Positions 1 through 6,673 are shown, numbered from the stretch's first letter. The stretch: 6,758 nt of DNA from Hyphomicrobiales bacterium (GCA_015494185.1 WGBT01000395.1:1-6758), one strand, 5' to 3'. Program-made: numbers and translations. Notes: generated by a model not told the origin, from the sequence alone.

Positions 1-9
1 ATCAATCCA

Positions 10-1146
10 ATGGCGGCATCGAATCTCAAAACGGAACTGATTGCGCAAGCCGAAAAAGCCGGTTTTGATGTCATCCGGGTTCTTGGTGCGGAAAGTGTCC
101 CCCCCTATCAGAACTATTTTGCCGATTTCATCGAAAACAAGCTTTATGGCGATATGGTTTGGATGGCCGAAACCGCGCCCCGCCGAACGAGCCCGAAAGC
201 GCTATGGCCACAGGCGCGTTCAGTCATTGTCATGGGGATGAATTATGGCCCGAAAATTGACCCTTTAAGCCAACTAGCTCACAAATCACATGGCGCGATT
301 TCGGTCTATGCCCAAGGCGGCGATTATCATCAGCTGATCAAACGGCGGTTGAAACGTGTTGCCTCCTGGTTGGCGCAAACCAGCGGCGAGCTGGTCAAAA
401 TCTTTGTCGATACCGCGCCGGTGATGGAAAAACCGCTGGCGCAAATGGCCGGGCTGGGATGGCAGGGCAAACATAGCAATCTGGTATCCAAGCGGTTTGG
501 CTCCTGGCTGTTTTTGGGAGAAATTTTCACCACGGCCCGGCTTGCTCCGGACCCTGAAGAGGCTGATCACTGTGGCTCATGCCGCCGCTGTCTGGAAATC
601 TGCCCGACAAAAGCCTTTCCAGCCCCCTATCAACTCGACCCGCGCCGCTGCATCTCTTATCTGACAATCGAACACAAAGGACATATTCCCTACGAACTGC
701 GAAAAGCCATTGGCAACCGGATATTTGGTTGCGATGATTGTCTGGCCGTCTGTCCATGGAATAAATTTGCTCAACTCGCGCGCGAAGCCCGGTTTCAGCC
801 ACGCCCCACGGCGGCATTGCCAAAGCTTGCCGATTTGCTTGCCCTGGATGAGGCCGCTTTTCGTGAGCGCTTCAAGGGCTCCCCGGTCAAGCGGGCTGGC
901 CGGGATCGCTTTATTCGCAATGTTCTGATTGCGGCCGGCAATTCACAAAACAAACAGCTTCTTGGGCCCATCGAGCGGCTGTTGAGTGATCCTTCTCCAC
1001 TGGTGCGGGCCATGGCGGTTTGGGCCTACAAGGAATTGGCCGGCGCCAAAGCGCTCCATAAAGCTTTTTTACGTTACGGTCAGAACGAACCCGACAAGGC
1101 TGTTCAAACCGAATGGCAAAAGGGCTTGGGAAAGTTCGCCGGTTGA
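10..1146 (+). CDS. queG: Epoxyqueuosine reductase QueG
   Basis: This enzyme reduces epoxyqueuosine to queuosine at the wobble position of tRNAs with GUN anticodons, in the cytoplasm, using a cobalamin cofactor and two [4Fe-4S] clusters. The 378-residue length fits the family. Visible in the protein: an N-terminal cobalamin-binding catalytic domain with the DTAPVME motif, whose Asp134 matches the family's proposed proton donor; the GWQGKHSNLVS stretch at 150-160; a ferredoxin-like cluster motif CGSCRRCLEICP with Cys188, 191, 194 and 198; Cys214; and a second motif GCDDCLAVCPWNKF with Cys241, 244 and 248. A HEAT-like alpha-helical tail (about 300-345) is the tRNA-binding region in known structures. 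All eight cluster cysteines are present. The start is the first ATG, but only nine bases precede it, so neither the ribosome binding site nor an upstream start can be judged. No clear terminator follows; the next 477 bp are structured repeats. Confidence 0.95.
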   Translation: MAASNLKTELIAQAEKAGFDVIRVLGAESVPPYQNYFADFIENKLYGDMVWMAETAPRRTSPKALWPQARSVIVMGMNYGPKIDPLSQLAHKSHGAISVYAQGGDYHQLIKRRLKRVASWLAQTSGELVKIFVDTAPVMEKPLAQMAGLGWQGKHSNLVSKRFGSWLFLGEIFTTARLAPDPEEADHCGSCRRCLEICPTKAFPAPYQLDPRRCISYLTIEHKGHIPYELRKAIGNRIFGCDDCLAVCPWNKFAQLAREARFQPRPTAALPKLADLLALDEAAFRERFKGSPVKRAGRDRFIRNVLIAAGNSQNKQLLGPIERLLSDPSPLVRAMAVWAYKELAGAKALHKAFLRYGQNEPDKAVQTEWQKGLGKFAG

Positions 1147-1188
1147 GTTCCATGAAAGCTCGTACTTGACCTCACAGACAGTGTTATG

Positions 1189-1202
1189 CCAAGGGCCCTT
1201 GG
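1189..1202. repeat. Perfect 14-bp palindrome after queG
   Basis: CCAAGGGCCCTTGG is a perfect palindrome 43 bp past the queG stop. In RNA the stem could extend to about 1186-1205 with a G-U pair. No T-run follows, so it is not a standard intrinsic terminator. It might be a protein-binding site, or a 3' end structure that protects the queG mRNA. Its function is unknown. Confidence 0.5.
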
Positions 1203-1212
1203 TATTAGAACC

Positions 1213-1344
1213 GTCCTTACCTTCCATGATAGAACCCTGGCCTTTTCCCAAACTTTGTCAAGGGTTGAACCGCTTTGCAGCGCTTGAAGCGCCCTTGACA
1301 AAGTTTGGGAAAAGACAAAACGGCTTACCATGAAAGGTAAGGAC
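1213..1344. repeat. 132-bp imperfect inverted repeat with 23-bp perfect stem
   Basis: The outer ends are exact inverses: GTCCTTACCTT at 1213-1223 and AAGGTAAGGAC at 1334-1344, with the match running on inwards through CATG. The inner arms 1242-1264 and 1292-1314 are a perfect 23-bp inverted repeat. The 27-nt loop between them holds a smaller palindrome, GCGCTTGAAGCGC (1280-1292). With a one-base bulge the pairing extends outwards to about 1209-1349. The transcript would fold into one very long hairpin. Such structures are typical of small palindromic interspersed elements or MITE-like sequences. No target duplication was found at its ends, so its mobility is not shown. No T-run follows the stem, so a plain terminator is unlikely. 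Confidence 0.8.
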
Positions 1345-1369
1345 AGGTTTGGATAAGGACAGGTTTGGA
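1338..1369. repeat. Two tandem copies of a 16-bp unit
   Basis: The unit TAAGGACAGGTTTGGA occurs at 1338-1353 and again, identical, at 1354-1369. The first copy overlaps the right end of the large inverted repeat. This looks like a recent slippage or end duplication. The GGACAGGTTTGGA core could equally be a repeated protein-binding site. Confidence 0.85.
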
Positions 1370-1436
1370 CGAGAAATAGCGAGAAGCAGTAGGAAAAACG
1401 ATCATTCTCAGCCGGGTCACAGATCGCTTGCTACAA

Positions 1437-1553
1437 GGAACCTCTATAAATGCACCTGCTCCCCCTTCGCCCCCTGCCAACCGTCACAAAGTGCCAAAAT
1501 ATGGCAGTTGGCAGGAGGTGGAGGGGGAAGAAAGCCTTATAAATAGAGGTTCC
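1437..1553. mobile_element. MITE-like palindromic element (117 bp)
   Basis: The element begins GGAACCTCTAT (1437-1447) and ends with the inverse ending AGAGGTTCC at 1553. The palindrome continues inwards: the stretches around 1461-1481 and 1507-1527 pair at 18 of 21 positions, including the exact CTGCCAAC/GTTGGCAG pair, and the tip is TGCCA-AAATA-TGGCA (1492-1506). Immediately outside both ends lies the direct repeat CTACAA (1431-1436 and 1554-1559; CTACAAG if the terminal G is counted), which fits a target-site duplication. It is too short to encode a transposase, so any movement would need one supplied elsewhere. I do not recognise the parent family. The right end contains TATAAA and could contribute a -10 element to the next gene, but no good -35 sits at the right distance. 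Confidence 0.65.
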
Positions 1554-1613
1554 CTACAAGTTATCCAACGCAATTCCGTTTTCGCTAGGATGGCGGACGG
1601 ATTAAGCGATCAT

Positions 1614-1617
1614 GAGG
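1614..1617 (+). promoter_or_regulatory. Shine-Dalgarno site that sets the hydrolase start
   Basis: GAGG lies six bases before the ATG at 1624. An in-frame ATG at 1612 overlaps this site and has only a distant, weak purine stretch upstream. The spacing therefore favours 1624 as the start. Confidence 0.55.
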
Positions 1618-1623
1618 ATAACG

Positions 1624-3204
1624 ATGGTTATAGATCCCCAAAAGGCCCCACCCAATAACACAACCAAGGCGTCGTCCCACCAACGCCCCCGCAACTCCAA
1701 GCGGCACACAAAACCCAAACAGGCGGTTGTCATCATCCATGGCATGGGCGAACAGATCCCAATGCGGACTTTACGGGATTTTGTCGATGCCGTTTGGGTG
1801 AGTGACACTTCGCTATTCTCCAAATTCCGCCCCGATCCCAATACCGGCACCCGGCGGCGGGAATATAACCCGGTTTGGAGCAAGCCGGACCGCCGCAATC
1901 GCTCTTTCGAACTGCGCCGGATGACAACGGAACGCCTTTCCGGCGGCCGGCGTACTGATTTTTATGAATTTTACTGGGCCCATCTGATGCATGGAACCAC
2001 TTGGGAACATGTCAAAATCTGGTTCAAAGATCTGTTGTTGCGCTCCGCTTCCCGGGTTCCAGACAATGTCTATCCCATCTGGCTTGGGCTTTGGGCCATC
2101 ACCGTACTGCTCGTTGCCATCTTTACATTGGCGCTGTTTCCTCAGTTCACCTGGGCATCGACACTGGCAACCGCAATTGGCACTTCGACCGTGGTCTTTG
2201 GCCTCAATGTCTTTGTGCTGAAATATTTTGGCGATGTGGCTCGCTACGTCAATGCCAATCCGGTCAATGTGGCGCGCCGCCAAGAAATCCGCGACCGTGG
2301 TGTTGAACTTTTGGAAATGTTGATGGGCTTGCGCGATCATGACGGCGAATGGTTTGCCAAAAACGGCAAACCGCCCACCCGCGAATATGACCGTATCATT
2401 GTCGTCGGGCACTCGCTGGGAGCTATCATCGCCTATGACATTCTAAAACATAGTTTTGCCCGGGTTCATAACCAGTTTGATGACACCGTTCTTAATAATC
2501 CCAACAGCAAACAGCCCGAGCGGCAAAAAATGGAGCAAATGTTGCAAAAAGCAGCAAGCGGAGAAATCCCTTTTGATCTGCAGCGCTTTCGTGAACAACA
2601 ACATCGTTGCCGTCTGGAACTCAATGCCCTTGGCAACCCTTGGATTGTCAGCGATTTCATCTCAATTGGGGCGCCGCTCACCCATGCGGAATTTCTGCTT
2701 GCCAGCGATGAGGCCGACTTATGGGAACAGCAGGAAAATCGGATCTTGCCAACCTGCCCGCCGGTGTTGGAATGGGATGGCCGCACCCAAAATCATCATT
2801 TCAGTTACCGTGCCGACCGTGACCGCAAACGGGCCAAGACCCCGGCTGAGGAAGCCGCCCGGTTGCGCTATCCCCACCACGCGGCCCATTTCGCCTTCAC
2901 CCGTTGGAGCAATATCTATTCCCCGGCCCAAAAGGTGTTTTGGGGCGATATTATTTCAGGACCAGTAGCGGACCATTTTGCCATGCGTACCCCGAAACGG
3001 TCGCTTAAAGGCATTCTCGATGTTGCGGTGTTGCCCGGCCTCGATCAGACGGGAAAACCCAACGGCTCACCCCCATTTTTCACCCATAGTCAATATTGGG
3101 ATTTGCAGGCTGGCGAATCTCCCAAAGATTCAAAACAAGCGCCACACCATATTCAGGTCTTGCGTCAAGTGCTCAATTTGGCCGAACCCCTGGAAAAGCT
3201 TTGA
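1624..3204 (+). CDS. Membrane-associated alpha/beta hydrolase (lipase/esterase-like)
   Basis: This is a 526-residue protein (530 if translation began at 1612). Numbering here is from 1624. The first ~34 residues are basic and rich in polar residues, with no signal peptide. A beta-strand then leads to HGMGEQ (39-44), the oxyanion-loop type of motif. IIVVGHSLG (258-266) is the nucleophile elbow with Ser264. Downstream, FTRWSNIYSP (425-434) followed by WGDIISGPV resembles the acid-bearing strand of such lipases (Asp442 is a candidate), and His488 in THSQYW is a candidate catalytic histidine. Two hydrophobic segments (about 150-172 and 179-201) are joined by a short turn and flanked by basic residues, which suggests a membrane hairpin with the catalytic parts on the cytoplasmic side. 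The substrate is unknown; hydrolysis of a lipid or ester is inference from the fold. A weak inverted repeat (TTGAG/CTCAA, 3201-3216) spans the stop. The gene is set off from queG by repeats, so it is probably a separate transcript. Confidence 0.85.
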   Translation: MVIDPQKAPPNNTTKASSHQRPRNSKRHTKPKQAVVIIHGMGEQIPMRTLRDFVDAVWVSDTSLFSKFRPDPNTGTRRREYNPVWSKPDRRNRSFELRRMTTERLSGGRRTDFYEFYWAHLMHGTTWEHVKIWFKDLLLRSASRVPDNVYPIWLGLWAITVLLVAIFTLALFPQFTWASTLATAIGTSTVVFGLNVFVLKYFGDVARYVNANPVNVARRQEIRDRGVELLEMLMGLRDHDGEWFAKNGKPPTREYDRIIVVGHSLGAIIAYDILKHSFARVHNQFDDTVLNNPNSKQPERQKMEQMLQKAASGEIPFDLQRFREQQHRCRLELNALGNPWIVSDFISIGAPLTHAEFLLASDEADLWEQQENRILPTCPPVLEWDGRTQNHHFSYRADRDRKRAKTPAEEAARLRYPHHAAHFAFTRWSNIYSPAQKVFWGDIISGPVADHFAMRTPKRSLKGILDVAVLPGLDQTGKPNGSPPFFTHSQYWDLQAGESPKDSKQAPHHIQVLRQVLNLAEPLEKL

Positions 3205-3364
3205 GAAAGCGCTCAACTGTTCCCCTGCTATGACCTGTAATACCGCCGGGCCGGGAAGTCTTGGGTGGCATCACCACACTCCACGCTTGCTTGTGTGGGC
3301 ACAAAGTGATTGCCCTTCGTTCATGATCTTGTTTTGCTTCCTTCTTTTTTGTTACAGTGAGACC

Positions 3365-3784
3365 ATGACTGTTATATTCGATACGCTCAAACTCGCTAAA
3401 GAATTGCGTGATCAGGCTGGCTTTCCCCAAAAACAGGCGGAAGGGCTGGCCACAGCATTAGGACACTCAACCGCCGAGGCTCTTGCCACCAAAACTGACA
3501 TCGCTGAGGTCAAGGCTGATATTGCCGAAGTCCGTACCGAGGTTGCCGAACTGCGCAGCGAAATGAAAACCGAAGTTGCCGAGGTCAGATCCGAGATTGC
3601 CGAAGTCCGCACCGAGGTTGCCGAACTGCGCAGCGAAATGAAAACCGAAGTTGCCGAGGTCAGGACCGAAATCGCCAGGCTTGAAACCAAGATGCAGCAG
3701 ATGAAAGCGGAATTGCTCAAATGGTTCATCGCCATCATCTCCGGCCAAGCCATCTTCATCGTCACCATGATCAAGCTGCTTTGA
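3365..3784 (+). CDS. DUF1640/CCDC90-like coiled-coil membrane protein
   Basis: This is a 139-residue protein. The N-terminus, VIFDTLKLAKELRDQAGFPQ, and the following KQAEGLATAL match the head of bacterial DUF1640 proteins, relatives of mitochondrial CCDC90/MCUR1. Residues 42-117 form a highly charged coiled coil built on AEVR/AELR steps, with two near-identical 25-residue units (53-77 and 78-102). The C-terminus (about 119-137, KWFIAIISGQAIFIVTMIKL) is a single membrane anchor. Its role is unknown; bacterial members are uncharacterised and often lie near mobile or accessory genes. The ATG at 3365 is preferred because the family motif begins right there. An in-frame extension upstream to 2978 would overlap the hydrolase gene and encodes unrelated sequence. 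The ribosome binding site is weak (GTGAGA). The 160-bp gap before it contains a loose CCACAC/GTGTGG inverted repeat (3274-3298) but no clear terminator. Confidence 0.8.
   Translation: MTVIFDTLKLAKELRDQAGFPQKQAEGLATALGHSTAEALATKTDIAEVKADIAEVRTEVAELRSEMKTEVAEVRSEIAEVRTEVAELRSEMKTEVAEVRTEIARLETKMQQMKAELLKWFIAIISGQAIFIVTMIKLL
3521..3670 (+). repeat. Two 75-bp tandem repeats inside the coiled-coil gene
   Basis: Units 3521-3595 and 3596-3670 differ at about four of 75 positions, and only one difference changes the protein (Ser76 to Thr101). Each encodes 25 residues, which reads as 7+7+11 in coiled-coil periodicity, so adding or losing a unit would keep both the reading frame and the helix register. 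The preceding AEVKAD segment looks like a diverged partial unit. Confidence 0.9.
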
Positions 3785-3954
3785 CAAATGTCAGTCGGGA
3801 TGCAGCCGCGGCTGGATCAGACCACAGCAGATCGCGCAAGTGTATGGAGCAAGACCTTGGCTTTGACTGACTCGTATACCACCCAATTCCATAAAATTTT
3901 CAAAGGAATACGGAAAGCATGAGCGGTCAATAAAAACACCTCCGGTCTTACGCC
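3785..3954. other. Convergent gap between coiled-coil gene and purL
   Basis: This 170-bp gap lies between two converging genes, where a two-way terminator would be expected. It holds a perfect 12-bp palindrome, CAGCCGCGGCTG (3803-3814), and a distant inverted pair, GTCAGTC (3790-3796) and GACTGAC (3865-3871). On the purL strand, ACCGGAGGT followed by a T-run (complement of about 3930-3945) gives only a three-pair stem. None of these is a convincing intrinsic terminator. Confidence 0.35.
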
Positions 3955-6201
3955 TCAATTCTCAATAGCCAGCTCCCCAGCCATGTAATCGGGGAGCCAG
4001 CTTTCATGAATCCGGCGCAGCTCGTCAAGGGGAATGGGCGCCTCCCCGGGCAAGACAATGGCATCACCGCCAACCCGTCCGACAATCCGCACCGGCAAGC
4101 TGGCAAATTGTGCTGTCGTGACGATCACCGCTGCGTTTTTCTCACTGGCCGCCAGCAAATAGCGGCCCTGATCTTCAGAAAACATCACCGCATGCGGGTA
4201 TGTCTCATTGCCAAGATTATCGAAGACAAAACCGAGATTGCCCGCCAGCGCCATTTCGGCCACTGCCACCAACAGCCCGCCATCCGAAATATCATGTACT
4301 GCCGAAACCCGCCCCTTGCGGATGAAACTGCGCACCAATCGGCTGGCCTGCCGTTCATCTTTCAACACCACCGGAGGCGGTGCCCCTTCGCGGCGCCCCA
4401 AGATCACATCCATATAGGCTGACCGGCCGAGATGACCGCGCTCATGTCCTAATAACAACAGAAAATCACCTTCGTTCTTGAAGGCAATGTCTGCCATTTG
4501 TTTCACGTCTTTGAGAAGCCCCACCCCTCCAATCGCCGGGGTTGGCGGGATCGCCTCCCCATTGGTTTCATTGTAAAGGGAAACATTGCCCGAAACGACG
4601 GGAAATTTCAGCTCACGGCAAGCCTCACTCATCCCCCGTAGCGCCTCGACAAACTGCCCCATAATCTCGGGGCGTTCCGGATTGCCGAAATTCAGACAAT
4701 TGGTGATCGCCAAAGGCTCCGCCCCCACAGCGGAAAGATTGCGATAAGCTTCCGCCACCGCCTGTTTGCCTCCTTCATAGGGATCGGCCGCAACATAACG
4801 CGGTGTCACATCCGTGGTGACCGCAATGGCTTTTTGCGTGCCATGAACCCGCACCACTGCCGCATCACCTCCCGGACGCTGTACGGTATCGCCCATCACC
4901 ATGTGATCATATTGTTCCCAAATCCACCGTTTGGACGAAAGATTGGGCGAACCCATCAGTTTTTTCAAAGTCTCCCCAATGGAAAGTCCATCAGGATGTT
5001 TGACGCGCTCACTATCAAAGGGAATGTTTTTTTCCGGCGGTTGTAATTTGAAAGGCCGATTGTATTCCGGCGCCTTTTCCGCCAATTGCGCCACGGGAAT
5101 ATCGGCTTCAATTTTTCCCTTGTGCCGAACGACCATTCGCCCCGTATCCGTGGTTTTACCAATGACGGCAAAATCAAGCTCCCATTTTGCAAAAATTTTC
5201 CGCGCCTTTTCTTCGGTGCCGGGTTTGAGAACCATCAACATGCGTTCTTGGCTCTCGCTGAGCATCATTTCATAAGCCGTCATGCCGGTTTCCCGTTGCG
5301 GCACCCGGTCAAGATCAAGCTCGATGCCAAGTCCCCCCTTATCGGCCATTTCCACCGATGATGAGGTCAGCCCCGCCGCTCCCATATCCTGAATGGCGAT
5401 AATGGCATCTTCGGCCATCAGTTCCAGACAGGCTTCCAGCAACAGTTTTTCCGTAAAAGGATCCCCCACCTGAACGGTTGGACGTTTTTCTTCGGAATTG
5501 TCATCAAATTCCGCAGATGCCATGGTCGCCCCATGAATGCCATCGCGGCCGGTTTTGGAACCGACATAGATCACCGGATTGCCCACTCCAGAGGCGGCGG
5601 AATAAAAGATTTTGTCGCGCCGGGCCAGCCCGACACACATGGCATTGACCAGGATATTGCCATTATAGCCTTCGTCAAACTGACATTCGCCGGCAATGGT
5701 TGGCACCCCCATGCAATTGCCATAACTGCCGATGCCGGAAACCACTCCTGCCACCAAATGCCGGGTCTTGGGATGGCTCGGCGCACCAAAACGCAAGGCA
5801 TTGAGATTGGCCACCGGCCGCGCCCCCATGGTAAAGACATCGCGCATAATGCCGCCAACTCCGGTCGCGGCCCCCTGAAAGGGCTCGATATAAGAGGGAT
5901 GGTTATGGCTTTCCATTTTGAAGACACACACATCCCCATCTCCCAGATCGACAACACCGGCATTCTCCCCCGGTCCCTGGATCACCTGCGGTCCTTGTGT
6001 CGGCAATTTTTTCAGCCAGATTTTCGATGATTTATAAGAACAGTGCTCCGACCACATCACCGAGAAAATACCAAGTTCGGTAAAGCTTGGGGGGCGGCCC
6101 AAAATATCCAACAGGGTTTTATATTCATCCTCGGACAAGCCATGTTCCTTGACCATTTCTGGGGTTATCGTGAGCGTTTCGTTGTTCAAAGCAGCGTCCA
6201 T
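3955..6201 (-). CDS. purL: Phosphoribosylformylglycinamidine synthase subunit PurL
   Basis: PurL is the ATP-dependent synthase subunit that converts FGAR to FGAM in step four of purine synthesis. In this short form it acts in the cytoplasm with PurS and with PurQ, which supplies ammonia from glutamine. The 748 residues match the short type. Visible motifs, numbered from the ATG at 6201: EHCSYKSS (52-59, catalytic His53), ESHNHPS (97-103, metal-binding Glu97 and catalytic His99), GVPTIAGE (165-172), DMGAAGLTSSS (272-282), SESQERM (315-321), VVSGNVSLYNE (535-545) and HDISDGGL (636-643), covering both tandem AIRS-type halves. An in-frame TTG at 6228 would add nine residues, but it lacks a Shine-Dalgarno site, whereas AGGA lies 11 bases before the ATG and family homology begins shortly after it. 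No purS or purQ is in the window, so purL appears to be transcribed separately here. Confidence 0.97.
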   Translation of the reverse strand: MDAALNNETLTITPEMVKEHGLSEDEYKTLLDILGRPPSFTELGIFSVMWSEHCSYKSSKIWLKKLPTQGPQVIQGPGENAGVVDLGDGDVCVFKMESHNHPSYIEPFQGAATGVGGIMRDVFTMGARPVANLNALRFGAPSHPKTRHLVAGVVSGIGSYGNCMGVPTIAGECQFDEGYNGNILVNAMCVGLARRDKIFYSAASGVGNPVIYVGSKTGRDGIHGATMASAEFDDNSEEKRPTVQVGDPFTEKLLLEACLELMAEDAIIAIQDMGAAGLTSSSVEMADKGGLGIELDLDRVPQRETGMTAYEMMLSESQERMLMVLKPGTEEKARKIFAKWELDFAVIGKTTDTGRMVVRHKGKIEADIPVAQLAEKAPEYNRPFKLQPPEKNIPFDSERVKHPDGLSIGETLKKLMGSPNLSSKRWIWEQYDHMVMGDTVQRPGGDAAVVRVHGTQKAIAVTTDVTPRYVAADPYEGGKQAVAEAYRNLSAVGAEPLAITNCLNFGNPERPEIMGQFVEALRGMSEACRELKFPVVSGNVSLYNETNGEAIPPTPAIGGVGLLKDVKQMADIAFKNEGDFLLLLGHERGHLGRSAYMDVILGRREGAPPPVVLKDERQASRLVRSFIRKGRVSAVHDISDGGLLVAVAEMALAGNLGFVFDNLGNETYPHAVMFSEDQGRYLLAASEKNAAVIVTTAQFASLPVRIVGRVGGDAIVLPGEAPIPLDELRRIHESWLPDYMAGELAIEN

Positions 6202-6251
6202 ATTGTTTGTGATCCTGGTTGACGACAAATCTTGAGAAATCTGTTTTCCCT

Positions 6252-6280
6252 GTTATGACAGCTCACCGCCGGTATTTCAA
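6252..6280 (-). promoter_or_regulatory. Likely sigma-70-type promoter of purL
   Basis: On the minus strand, TTGAAA (6280-6275) and CATAAC (6257-6252) are separated by exactly 17 bp. The -35 matches five of six and the -10 four of six consensus bases. Transcription would start near 6245, leaving a leader of about 44 nt before the ATG at 6201, or about 17 nt before the TTG at 6228. No purine-repressor-like palindrome or riboswitch fold was seen. Confidence 0.4.
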
Positions 6281-6432
6281 ATGCTGATCCTGGTTTGCGG
6301 CCATTGCCGGGAAAAGTGCTCGGTATTGTGGTGATCAAAGGCATCTTCCAAGCGAAATTCAATGCCCTGTTCCTTTATCTTTTGCCCCCGCTTCACCCGC
6401 CTCTGAAAATAGAGAAATTCCCTCCCATTCAT
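6277..6432 (-). CDS. Possible 51-residue ORF or gene remnant upstream of purL
   Basis: A minus-strand frame starting MNGREFLYFQRRVKRG and ending with QWPQTRISI encodes 51 residues, and the frame stays open for another 24 codons upstream without any ATG, GTG or TTG start. The translation is balanced and protein-like, with charged helical stretches (RLEDAFDHHNTEHF). I recognise no family. No Shine-Dalgarno site sits close to the ATG; the nearest AAGG is about 20 bases away. It may be a small gene, the C-terminal remnant of a decayed gene, or chance. Its stop overlaps the proposed purL -35 box. Confidence 0.25.
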   Translation of the reverse strand: MNGREFLYFQRRVKRGQKIKEQGIEFRLEDAFDHHNTEHFSRQWPQTRISI

Positions 6433-6471
6433 TAGAGCAAATAAGAGACTGCCTTCGTTAATGAATCGATC

Positions 6472-6500
6472 TTGACGCTGTTTTTCTATGAATATATGCT
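6472..6500 (+). promoter_or_regulatory. Promoter-like sequence in the AT-rich region
   Basis: TTGACG (6472-6477) and TATGCT (6495-6500) are separated by 17 bp, matching five of six and four of six consensus bases. It points towards the possible small peptide at 6522 and the gene at 6727. In AT-rich DNA, chance matches of this quality are common. Confidence 0.35.
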
Positions 6501-6521
6501 TTCAATTGAGGTTTCGAATTC

Positions 6522-6590
6522 ATGCGTGTGATTTACACCATGATATTATGCTTAGCTATATCTTCATTATTCGAAAATAAATTTCGATAG
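6522..6590 (+). CDS. Possible 22-residue hydrophobic peptide
   Basis: This ATG-started frame begins MRVIYTMILCLAISSLF and ends with a charged tail (ENKFR). The peptide is long enough for one short membrane segment. GAGG (6508-6511) lies ten bases upstream, and the promoter-like sequence ends 21 bases upstream. It could be a leader peptide, a small membrane protein or a toxin-like peptide, or simply a chance frame. Nothing in the sequence decides between these. Confidence 0.2.
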   Translation: MRVIYTMILCLAISSLFENKFR

Positions 6591-6673
6591 CATTTTTCAT
6601 GGATCAATGAGCTGGATTTCAAACTATACATTTCTTAATATATCCTAGGCTATCATCTACTTTTGCTGAACAC

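Noticed and set aside
1242..1314. The 23-bp hairpin as a standard intrinsic terminator of queG
   Set aside because: No T-run follows the stem and the loop is 27 nt, so the classic pattern is missing, although it may still stop transcription.
986..1333. A plus-strand frame running from queG into the gap
   Set aside because: It overlaps queG out of frame and crosses the inverted repeat; there is no coding signal or ribosome site.
1213..1553. A CRISPR array
   Set aside because: The repeats are inverted and of two unrelated sequences, with no regular direct repeats and spacers and no cas genes nearby.
1813..2412. A 199-residue minus-strand frame opposite the hydrolase
   Set aside because: It lies wholly within a gene with clear catalytic motifs, and its own translation shows no recognisable domain.
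2978..3784. A 268-residue frame containing the coiled-coil protein as its second half
   Set aside because: The first half overlaps the hydrolase gene in another frame and translates to cysteine- and proline-rich sequence unlike the family. The DUF1640-type head begins at the ATG at 3365.
3412..3787. Two minus-strand frames with repetitive Ser/Thr or Gly/Phe-rich translations
   Set aside because: They are mirror images of the tandem-repeated coiled-coil gene; the repetition comes from the plus-strand duplication.
5533..6030. A 165-residue plus-strand frame opposite purL
   Set aside because: It is antisense to strongly conserved purL motifs and its His- and Gly-rich translation matches no family I know.
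6202..6430. A purine riboswitch upstream of purL
   Set aside because: The predicted leader is only about 44 nt, and I see no three-way junction with the conserved aptamer loops.
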